Shown in pieces: positions 9,706-21,700 of a stretch of 64,000 bases of DNA (position 1 is the stretch's first letter; every line of letters begins with the position of its first letter). Source of the DNA: Asterias rubens (lineage: Eukaryota; Echinodermata; Asteroidea; Forcipulatida; Asteriidae). A program made the translations under genes and the position numbers. Where the stretch lies: the NCBI RefSeq assembly GCF_902459465.1, contig NC_047065.1, forward strand, positions 16,531,634 through 16,595,633, in the 5' to 3' direction. Under the pieces are notes generated by a model. That model made no database searches and was not told the origin of the DNA. It saw only the letters and a list, made by a program, of their open reading frames with translations.

Positions 9706-12700
9706 ATGTCTGTAACTCTTGCCTTGATCGGATTGATTGTTGGTCTACTTGCATGGTAAGAACTAGATTGTTCTTTTTATCAAACAGTTATAAGACTCCG
9801 GGCAATGTTGGTAATTGTCAAAGACCAGTCTTCTCACTTTGTGTATCTCAACAGATGCATAAAATAACAAGCTTGTGAAAACCTGAGCTCGATTGGTGGT
9901 CGAAGTTGCGAGATAATTATGAAAGAAAAAACACCATTGTCACACAAAGTTGTGTGCTTTCAGATGCTTGATTTCGAAATCTCCAAATCTAATTCTGAGG
10001 TCTCGAAATCAAATTCGTGGAAAATTACTTCTTTCTCGAAAACTACGTTACTTCAGAGGGAGCCGTTTCTCAAAATGTTTTATACTCGCAACCTCTCCCC
10101 GTTACTCGTTACCAAGTAAGGTTTTATGCTAATAATAATTTTGAGTAATTACCAATAGTGTCCACTGCCTTTAATGCAATGGGGACTTTTCACTCTAATA
10201 TTTGAATATGATAAATACTTTGTTGGGCATCCCTGAAATCAAAGCACTAATTTGGTGAAACTGGACACTATTGGTAATACTCGAACTAAGTATTTGCATA
10301 CAACAACTTACTTGGCAGCGAGCAACGGAGAGCTGTTAAAAATGACTCCCTTGGTTTGAGAACAGGTAAATTCTCACTCAAATTTGAATCTGATAAAATA
10401 TTTGAATCTGATGAAAGAAACGAGGTCCGTTTCATGCATCTGAAAGCACACAAACCTGCGCAACATTTCCGAAAGATAGTAGCATTAACTCAAGATGATA
10501 CATTTATTTCATACCAAACTAAATAATTAATAATAGAACAGTTTTGAACTGCATTATCTTTTCAATTTTGGTTATTTTCAAATTACAGCTTATAAATGTC
10601 ACGAGGCCATCGAAACCGGATTTTAAAGCAACGCATTTTTTTATATACGATTTTCTCCTCCAAATTACGAAAACAATGCTTTAGATTTTACGAATCAATC
10701 TTATTCCAGGCTACCCGCAACCTATGCGTTAATAGGCGTATTTGCCGGGTTTTATCTGCGGGAGTTGGTGTGGTTTTCATGCGTGACATCGGTTTGAGTA
10801 TATAATTAGTCCAAATCAGTCTTTTTTTGCCTATCTGAAAGTATTGACAGACATAATGTAGCAGTACATTGAAATGAAAAGCATTATCTGTCGTTTTGTC
10901 TGAAAAATCGGGTACACCTCAAATTTTAAAAAGAGAAAAGTTACGGTGCGTAAAAAGTTTCAATAAGAAAGAAACCAAGTCACAAAAATACGGCAAATTT
11001 TCCCGTTATGGATGTCGGCAACAGTCCCCATTAGTATATATGGATAGATTGTTTCACATTCTTCCCAAAAATGTAAAAAGCGAGACCGGATCGTAGCTAG
11101 TCAAGTCAAGATACAGCGATTTCCACCGGTAGTCCAAAACTCCCGTTACGACAAAAATCAACCATTAAACAGCATGGTTTTCCTGCACGGTGATTGGCTG
11201 ACGATGAAATCATCGTTTGATTTTCGTGGGTATGGTGCACCGACCGCCAAGGTGGCGTTAGTCAATAACAAATGAGCCTGTCTAAACTATGAGCTGAATG
11301 AGGGTCAGCTCATAGTAGACATGACTATTCACTTATAGTTCCCAAGAAATATTTCATAAAGAAAAACAGCATATGGATTTAACATTTTGAAAACAACTTT
11401 GTTGCTATTAGTTACCCCCAAAAAATTGACATGTAAAAAAGATTACCAGCCAAAATACCATGTCACGTTTACAGCTTGCGACTGGTATCCTGCTCATTGC
11501 TGCTAAGCATACCATTATTAAGCACAACTTTCTATTTAAGCAAGTCTATGAAAGTGGGCTCATGCACTGACCACTGCCTTTAACCAGTGCCTTTCGTTCA
11601 TTGTTTTTCTTCAGGAGCACATACAAGAGAAGAACTTACTTCAAGACACTCGGCCTTTCAGGCCCACCACCTCTTCCATTGGTCGGTAACATCTTATCGT
11701 ATGGAGGGGTAAGTTTGTTTGTTTGGTGTGTTGTGTGTATGTCGGGGTGTCTGTCTGTTTGTTTGTGGGGGTGTTTGTTTATTTGTTTGTTAACATAATT
11801 ATATCTGTATGAATATATTCGCTTGTAAAGGCTCGGTCTGATTCGTCATCCTTTCATACTGAACATCCTTTGTCCTCACCACTTTACTCCTTGGTCCATA
11901 GCCACCAATTAGTTCTGAAATTTTAATTGGCTATAATTTTCAGGTTTTTTTTCTGGATCCTTCCCTTAATCCATTTCCCCTTCCGTTGTCTATAAATTGA
12001 TATTTATTTGTTTGTACTTAATGTTTATGTGCTGATTAAGGTCCGGTTTGGATCGAAAGCTAAAGCCACTAGCCTACTATACTCATTATGTATCCGTCTC
12101 TAATAAATTGTAGTTGAAAAAGTACCATTTTTTTCCTTAAAGTCATTATACACTTTCGGTACAGAAAAAAAAAGTTCACGGATTTACAAATAATTTACAG
12201 GGTTTACAGAAGGTAATGGTGAAAGACTTCTCTTGAAATATTATTCCATGAAATGCTTTACTTTTTGAGAAAACATTAAAAAAATATCAATTCTCGATAG
12301 CGAGAATTACGGATTTATTTTAAACACATGTCATGACACGGCTAAACGTGCTGAAACAAGAGTTGGTTTTCCCGTTATTTTCTCCCGACTCCGATGACCG
12401 ATTGAGCCTAAATTTTCACAGGTTTGTAATTTTATATATAAGTTGTGATACAAGAAGTGTGGGACTTGGACAATTCTGTTTACCGAAAGTGTATAATATG
12501 GCTTTTAAAGGTTCTTTGTTTTCATCTTCCTTATCATGATTTTGTCTCGTATCGTGGTTGCCTGCTGTGAAGATACCTGTATAAATACTCAGGATCAATA
12601 AAAAAAACTAGAGAAGAACATCGCGTCTGTAAGTGGTAACCTACCAGTAAATTAGATACCAATGAATATTAACAATGTGGTTTAAAATTTATTATTTATA

Positions 12701-15700
12701 TGGAACCAGGGAATGCACGAAGCACATCAGGCATGGAGAAACAAATATGGGAAAATATACGGGTAAGTTTGTACTTGATATTATGTTAATGTAGTGTTTT
12801 GTTATCAGTCCGGAGACAATTAAGGAAGGCCTGACACCTTGTTTTTGGGTTGCTCACTGATACGTTACTCTGCTGACAGATTTATTCACCATCCGAAGAA
12901 AACCTATTACAAACATAGATCCATAAATCTAATTAATTATCATGCATGTAACGACTAATATTTAAGATTACTTTTCCACAAGTAGCCTTCCACCTCAGTT
13001 ACACTAAACAAGTCTACATAACACTTAATTATAGGCCGGATACATATCCATACAACGTGAACTTCAGATCATGTGCTGTATATTGATCAACCATTGTTAC
13101 CCAGTTTCACCCAAATTAACCCTCTAAATTTCTACTCACCAACCGATCCGTTCCTCTATTTATTGGCAATCAAACTGGCTCCATGAGCGGGTCTCTCCAA
13201 CTTCTTCCTCCACCCCGAATGTTGGATTTTACCCTCTCATCATTGTCATACGTGACACTCATTTAGAGACCAACAACGAAAAAGGACGCAACAAATAGAC
13301 CCCTCCGCCTAAACCGGCTAAAATTACTACGCTACACACTGATTAATTACCAAACTCACCTATAATGAGCTGAATATTGAAAATAGCATAGTGAATATTT
13401 GTAATAATGGGTACAATTACATTACATACAAGAATAAAGACGAGATTGAGACCCAAATTCTTTCTCAGATAAAATAATCCAAAAAGTTATGCCTTTTTAC
13501 ATCCTTGACATTTGTATCCGTGCGACTACCGTTTAAGTACAATGGCGCCCTCTATCGTTTACCAAAGTCATTCAACAAACTTTTTATCACCGTAATTAAC
13601 GAAATGCCCATGGGTATCATAAAATATTGATTCATCACATTCTCCCCTACTAGTTCGATCAACTCCTGAGGATCGATTGAATGATTCAGCATCACATGAG
13701 GATAAAAATGTTCCCCTTAATCTTACAAATAAGCGAATCATACTAATCACCAAAATACAATATGTATACCATCTTTCTCGCACCAACCCATATTTGCTTT
13801 ATAGAACAGAGAAAATATTTGAACAAAAGTTACATGTATTTAACCAAACTTTTTGTTTTTCTTTAAACCTACAAGAAAACACAATTAGCATATTATCATC
13901 TGACATTAATTATGCCCATATGCGAGATTCAAAGTACTTTGTTATCTGACGAAGCGTTTTCTCATACAGTGCCATTCCCGAAGTGTTCAGGTGGACCCCA
14001 TCAAGGTTATACCGAGAGTTCTTTAACCCTCTGTGCTCCCACAACCACCATTGGTCTTCCACAAAGGTCGACTGCTGAATAAGATCATTAAATCTCTCTG
14101 CTCGATCATTAAATTCTTCGAGTGAGACCTGACCACCCCGTAAACCTCCTGTCCTAGGGAGTACTGGCAGAAACACTATTACCTCTGGGTTAATACCCCT
14201 CTTGGGTAACTCATACACAAAGTCACAGAGTGAAGAATGCACTTGGTTTGGATTAACATTTTTAGAACACAAATCATTTGTACCCAAGTCAATAATTAAA
14301 ACTAAAGGATTTGCCTGCCGTAAATATTCATAATACTTCCTCGGCCTTGCCCGAATCCTACTTAAAGTGAGACCGCCCTCACCAATACATGTAACAGGAA
14401 CTACCTTACTCTGTAACTCAATTTTAAACTGAGAACCTCGCTTCCTTTTCAAGCGTTTAACAAAACTGTGCCCAAAAAGGACAAAACTCATTTTCCGTTT
14501 AAGAACACAATACTACAAAAGGGGAAGGAAGCCCTATCAACCCACTCCTTTACCACTTAATCAATTACAAATTTACACAATTTCCTAACACCATGTCAGT
14601 CCACTGGTAGCCAGAATACCCAGTGGTGCCCTACAGTAAGGTGTGCCATTGCGGAAACTGGATGCCCCAAGTCTTTCCAGCAAGACAACTCCCTGACCTT
14701 CTGCAATCACTGAGAACCCCCGCCACCAGAGTAAAGACAAATCACTTAATAGCTGAACAGGGCAATCTGAATGGATTGCTGTGTTTACCCCTTGTAGTTC
14801 GTTGAGAACTTCTTAGGTGCTCAGATGCAGGGCAATGTAAACTTGGGGGCTCCCCTACTTCTACATTGCTCACGCCCTGTAAATCTTGAACCAGAGACTG
14901 ATCCCCTGAAGGCTCAGTGTGTAGGACCTCCCAATCTGAATCTCCATCAGACTCATCACTCTCATTTTCTGTGTCACTTTCTGCAAAGGGATCTAACCGC
15001 AAGAGTTTTCTATTAACTACTCTTTCTGGGCCCCCCTTCAAGGGACGGATACGAAATACATCGCTATGCTCATTTATCCAAACGACCACATATGGGTCTC
15101 TTTCAAACTTGTCAGCCAGTTTGTGGCGTCCCTTGAATGCGCATTTTCTGAGTAGAACATGGGACCCAATCTCAATAGGTTTGCTAGGTTTTACTTTCCT
15201 ATCATAAGTAGCCTTGTTGCGATTGCAGCTTTTTGCTACTCGTTCCTTTACTAACTCACTAGCTCTAGAGAGCAAAGAAGATTGTTCTCTGACAAAATCT
15301 TGATCCCAATCGTTATCAGTTCTCCCCAACATCTGGTCTAGAGGTATCAATGGTTCCCTACCAAACATAAGCAAATACGGCGCTACTCCAGTGGTGCAAT
15401 GCGGAGTAGCATTATACACAAATACAAGGTGCTGTAAAAGGTCAGGCCACCTCCGCCTATCCCGCTCATCCATGGACTTAATGAGTCCAAACAGAGTCCG
15501 GTTGAAGCGCTCTGTTTGAGCGTTCCCCTCGGGGTGGTAAGGAGTTGTTCTGGTCTTTTTCATGCCGTACAATGCACACAATTCCCTCACAACTTCCCCT
15601 TCAAAATTCCGACCCTGGTCGCTGTGCAAACGACAAGGTATTCCATATTTGGAAAACCACTGATTCCTGAAGACTTTGGCAACAGTTACTGCATGTTGAT

Positions 15701-18700
15701 CCTTACACGGATATGCCTGTACAAATTTTGTATAGATGTCGGTCATGACCAGAACATCCTCATAGCCTCCTGCCCCTCGATCAATTTTGACAAAATCTAT
15801 GGCTAGCACTTCGAGTGGTCGAAATGCTAAAAGGTGCCGCATTGGCACTTTTGCTTGAGGCTCTGACGCCTTAGAGATTACACATTGTTCACAATGACCG
15901 ATATGCCGACGCACTGAACCAGCCATTTTGGGCCAAAACACCCGCCGCCTCAGGAGGGCACACGTTCTCACAACACCTTGATGCCCCCACCCATCATGAC
16001 AACCCTCTAACACCCTCTGTTGTAAACTTGTGGGCATCAGTACTTGATCTAGTTCACCATGCAATGGGTCCATGACACGACGATGTAAAACACCATCCTT
16101 TTCTATGAACCTGGGCCACTGCCACAACCACGATTTGATTTCTACTGGCTCCTCCCTTTCAGCCTGAAAAACTTCATTCGGTTTCCAACCTTGATCCCAA
16201 CGTTCCCAGATACACTTCAGCACTGGATCAGCCCTTTGTAGGGCAGACAGCTGCTCTGGTGTCCACGATGGGAAAATACCTGATTGACACTTAACCTGTG
16301 GAGGTCCAGCCTTTGTATCATGAGAAGTTAATACCTTATGTACCTCTATATGTTGCAATGGAACCACTGTGGAGTGGACCTTACATTGCAGTATTTCCTC
16401 AACTTCCCCTGTTAGTGAGTGACTTGGGTTGCGACTTAGTGCATCCGCTACACGATTACTAGCCCCTGATCTAAATTTCACATCAAAGGTAAAAGCTGCA
16501 AGTTGTGCTATCCAGCGCATTTCACATGCGCCCAACTTAGCTGTCTGTAGATAAGATAAGGGGTTATTATCTGTTAGCACTGTAAATGGTACCCCAAGGA
16601 GATAATCTCTAAATTTATCAACCACAGCCCATTTTAGGGACAAAAGCTCCAACTTAAAAGAACTAAAATCGGGGTACCTAGCTTCAGCCCCCCTCAGCCC
16701 CCGACTAGCAAATGCAACTGGATGTCTCTTGCCTTCCTTGTCGCACTGAGCTAAACAAGCTCCTAAACCCTGCAAGGAGGCATCTATCTCCAACACAAAT
16801 GGCCTAGAAAAATCTGGATATGCAAGCACTGGTGCTTGCGTCAAGGTCTGCTTTAATGTATCAAAGGCCACCTGTGCCTCAGAACTCCAACAAAATGGCG
16901 AAGGTTTGGATCTCGAATTTCCCTTAGCCAGTGAGGGCACTAAAGCATGCAAGGGTGCGGCAATTTTTGAAAAGCCGGGTACAAAGCGCCGGTAATAACC
17001 GGCCAGACCAAGAAATGACCGCAATTGTGCCCCTGTCTTAGGTATTGGCCAATCCTCAATTCTCTTAATCTTGTCATTGTCTACTGCAACACCCTCTGGC
17101 CCTACCACATGTCCTAAGTAAGACACATGCCTACGAAATAACTTGCACTTTGCACCCTTGATCTTAAGTCCAAAATCTGCCAATCTAGTGAAGACTCTGT
17201 CAAGCCTATCTATGTGTTCCTGTACCGTAGAGGAATATACCAGGATGTCATCTAAATAGATTAAAAGCTCTGATAAATTCAAGTCACCAAGGCACATCTC
17301 CATCACTCTCTGAAAGGTTCCAGGGGCATTTACCAGCCCGAACGGCATTCTCGTATATTCGAACAGCCCAAAAGGTACTCTGAATGCAGTTTTACTTATT
17401 GATTCTGAGTCCATTACAACCTGATGGTATCCATGGGCTAAATCTAATGAAGAAAAGTACCTTGCACCCTGGAGCGCCTCCAGCGACTCCTCGATACGAG
17501 GCAATGGAAATGAGTCTCGTACTGTTTTGGCATTAAGCCTCCTATAATCAACACAAATCCTTAGCGACCCATCCTTCTTTTGGACCAATACAATGGGGCT
17601 GGCATAGGGGCTTTTACTCTTTTGTATGATACCTTGATCAAGAAACTTCTGGAGTAATTCCCTAACTTCTCTAAAATGTTGCGGCGGAATTCGTCTGTAA
17701 GGCTGGCTAATTGATTTATCATCAGTAGTGTCAATCTTGTGGGGAACCTTATCACAAAGTCCTAAATCCAACGAATTCTGCGAGAACACCTTATCATGTT
17801 TCTGAATTAATTGCACAATTTTGTCCTGGTCTTCCTTACACAAATCAGCGCATAAATCAAGACTTAATCCATAAGGAAGTTGGTACTCTGACCCATCCTC
17901 AAACACATACAACTCTCTTGCCCGTGACTCTACAGCATCCCCCATCTCAATGTCTAACTCATTGGAATCGACACCAGGGGCTCCCTCAGTACGACCAGTG
18001 TCTAAATATTCCCCAGACTCTGACAGACAATGATTCACTACAACATGAACACAATCCACACCCGTCTCAAGTGCAACATTTGTCTTTGAGGATACCTCAG
18101 TCACGTAAGCAAGCTTTGTGTGTGGGGACAATTCAATCACCCGCATCCCTACATTCGCTACCAACACATTTACAGTTCTACCACTAACTACTGTACACAG
18201 ATCGTAAACGCGGCAATTTCCATCTATGTTACTGGTTTGACCTCCACTATCTGCACAGCTAGATAGACCCTCAACAAGGACAGTTTGCCCGTCAAGGCTA
18301 CTTTGATTAGCCTGAACATAGCAGGTTATACTACGCACTTCCCTAGGCAACAAATGTACTGGATTTCTACCTGTACGAGCACCCAGTGGGTCCCGTACAC
18401 ACTTATTTGCCCCATGTGACCCCTCAACTACTGGGTTTTTAGTCAGACTATACCAATTAATGGCCATTGTCCATGCATCTGCATCTTTTTGTTCTAAATC
18501 AACCTCTATATCCTTCAGCTTATGAAGGACATTGCAACCCAACAATACTGGAAAACTTTTATGATTCCCTGCCTCACCCTTAGGAAATTCTTTGACCACC
18601 AAAAAATGTGCATCAATAGTCTGGTTATGTACCATCAGTGGGGCATGTATGTACCCCTCAATTGGTACCTCACTATTCCCTGCCCCAAACACACGCAGGT

Positions 18701-21700
18701 AAGTACCTAGAGTTTTGACTCCACTCAATTTCCCTGCAAGGTGATCCCTATAAAAAGAGGCGCTAATCAGAGAAGTCTCTGCCCCGGTATCGAGGATACA
18801 TTCCACTGGCACTCCAGCCAAAGCAATATGAGCCTTGGGGCTCTCTTTTACTAGACTGGTTAGTATGTCTTCATAAGACTTCTCTGTTACACTTCCAACT
18901 GGTGAGGCCTTTCCAGATTGTTCCTCTGTCACTCGGCCTACAGTGGCAGAGAAGTCTGGTTTCCCGACCCTGTGTTTTGTGCATCTCCCATAGCCTGCCC
19001 TTGCCCCCCATTCGCTTTTTCGTGAGCCATACGAAGTTTACACTCATGCTTCATGTGACCTGGGCGTTTACAATAAAAACAGCGAATCGGGGGCCTGTCC
19101 TGCCGCCTTCCTGAGCCTTCATACATGCCCTGGCTAGTTACCGTCCCACTTTGTTTCACCACTGCTTGCATAAGCGTAGTTATCTGTTCCTGCTGTTTGC
19201 AAAGAGTTTCTTGCTGTGTTTGCATACATTTAAGAATCTCTTGTTGTTGTTGCAACACTGTTTGCAACTGTGTGTCCCCTTGGGACTTGTTAACTAATTG
19301 GTTAATGCTAACATTAGCATCAGCCACTGGCTCGTCACTATTCAGATCATTTTCTGTACCTAGGTGATGCAAGTGCACACTTGCACCACGTCGAGAACCC
19401 CGAGGGTACTCCTCTAGATCTCTGAACAACTCGCGAGCTGAATCCCTCATTTCGGTAAAATCCTGATCCGGTTCAGCCAACTCTAAGCGCCTCAGCTCAA
19501 GCCTGACACCTTGATTCCTTGCGCCCGCCACAAACTGCCCAATCAAAACCCTATCTCTCAAACCCTTCAATGCATCTTTCTCTGTTTCTGTAGCAACCTC
19601 TAAAATCCGATCATGCATTCGCATGAGCGAGCGGGAAAAATCCATAAGGGATTCGTCTTCCCTTTGCCGTCTTTCAAAAAGGGCCTTCTGAAGGGCCTGT
19701 ACTGACTCCTCTGCCCCAAACTGACGCCGAAGGAGTTTTTTTAGCGCTGCATAGTCACCCGTTACATTCTCATTGTGGCATTTGATCTCATCGCGAGCAA
19801 CACCCGCGAGGTGGTGGACAACCACTTTAGCCCTATCTACCTCAGGGATACGACATTGTTGCAGATAAACCTCTGCATCTTCAAGCCATTCAATAATGGT
19901 CGGATCTCCCGGTTTACTAGGCCTACCATAGTATTTACCCAACTTCAAGGGCCTCTGAATGACATTCTTCGGTTTATCTTGCCGAAGTGCCTCGGTCAGC
20001 CCTGCGACCAAGCGCGTCACAAGATCAGCCTCTGGTACGGCCATTGTGAGTCAAGAAATTATGATTCAGTTATTGAAGGCTAACCAATTTGTACAATCAA
20101 AATTAAGTCATAAACACCTAAACCCAGGTAAATTTGCTTCAACAGGACCGGTTGGTTTTCACTAGGAATAAAACTAACACCTATACATTATCAGGTAAAA
20201 TTTACTGACTAACAAACTATATATAGGCCTATCTAAATCCTACCAACAATGTGCGAATTGAATCGCATAATCCCACCTCACTGCTGATCAACCAGTTCAG
20301 TCCAGTTCAGTTCAGAGTCATTAGATTTCACATGTACATGCACATGTAAAGGTTGAGTTCGTAGCTCCAAAAGGGTCCAACAGCACTACCGCCACCGGGC
20401 TTCTCCACTTGCACTGCCACAGGCTATTCCAGTCGCTGTCCTCCACTTGGATCCTCACTCCCTCTTCAGAACTCGGCCAATGCCCTCAATGTACTGGACG
20501 ACAACCAGCAAAGCAGCAGATTAAAGCAACCCCATCCGTGTTACCAAATTTGTAGTGTTTTGTTATCAGTCCGGAGACAATTAAGGAAGGCCTGACACCT
20601 TGTTTTTGGGTTGCTCACTGATACGTTACTCTGCTGACAGATTTATTCACCATCCGAAGAAAACCTATTACAAACATAGATCCATAAATCTAATTAATTA
20701 TCATGCATGTAACGACTAATATTTAAGATTACTTTTCCACAAGTAGCCTTCCACCTCAGTTACACTAAACAAGTCTACATAACACTTAATTATAGGCCGG
20801 ATACATATCCATACAACGTGAACTTCAGATCATGTGCTGTATATTGATCAACCATTGTTACCCAGTTTCACCCAAATTAACCCTCTAAATTTCTACTCAC
20901 CAACCGATCCGTTCCTCTATTTATTGGCAATCAAACTGGCTCCATGAGCGGGTCTCTCCAACTTCTTCCTCCACCCCGAATGTTGGATTTTACCCTCTCA
21001 TCATTGTCATACGTGACACTCATTTAGAGACCAACAACGAAAAAGGACGCAACAAATAGACCCCTCCGCCTAAACCGGCTAAAATTACTACGCTACACAC
21101 TGATTAATTACCAAACTCACCTATAATGAGCTGAATATTGAAAATAGCATAGTGAATATTTGTAATAATGGGTACAATTACATTACATACAAGAATAAAG
21201 ACGAGATTGAGACCCAAATTCTTTCTCAGATAAAATAATCCAAAAAGTTATGCCTTTTTACATCCTTGACATTTGTATCCGTGCGACTACCGTTTAAGTA
21301 CAATGGCGCCCTCTATCGTTTACCAAAGTCATTCAACAAACTTTTTATCACCGTAATTAACGAAATGCCCATGGGTATCATATTAATGTTCTTCTTCTCT
21401 TCAGATTTGATGGCTTTTGGATAAAAATTAATTAATTCAAATGCACTACCCCATGCACTCAACAAATTTATAAAAAAATGTTATCTAGGTGTTATTATCG
21501 AATGACTATGTTTTTATTATTATAGTCTCTCTGATTTTTAGAACAATAATGTACAGTGCTAACACACATCGGTGGGTATGGGTAAAAAAATATATATATT
21601 TATCCCCGATCCAAATTTAAAGGCAGTGGACACTATTGGTAATTACTCAAAATAATTATTAGCATAAAACCTTTCTTGGTGACGAGTAATGGGGAAAGGT

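Larger units (their letters stand above)
12790..21382 (-). mobile_element. Young Ty3/Gypsy LTR retrotransposon with gag, pol and an SGNH-like ORF
   Basis: An 8.6-kb element inserted in intron 3 of P450-A, antisense to the gene. The order in its own 5'-3' direction is LTR, primer-binding site, gag, pol (protease, reverse transcriptase, RNase H, integrase), a third ORF, polypurine tract, LTR. Integrase after RNase H places it in Ty3/Gypsy. The two LTRs look identical by eye over 832 bp and all three long ORFs are intact, so the insertion is recent and may still be active. The integrase C-terminus has a DKFERDPY segment like the GPY/F module and no chromodomain that I can see. I do not assign a lineage. 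Confidence 0.95.

Noticed and set aside
13910..14491. The third retrotransposon ORF as an envelope protein.
   Set aside because: It has no signal peptide, transmembrane segment, cysteine pattern or cleavage site, and it matches SGNH blocks instead.
14742..15100. A chromodomain at the pol C-terminus.
   Set aside because: The tail after the GPY/F-like segment is acidic and Ser-rich without the aromatic cage pattern of a chromodomain.
18930..18932. A start codon for pol at 18932.
   Set aside because: The codon is GTG, which is not a normal nuclear start in animals, and the frame is open upstream into gag. Frameshifting explains it better.
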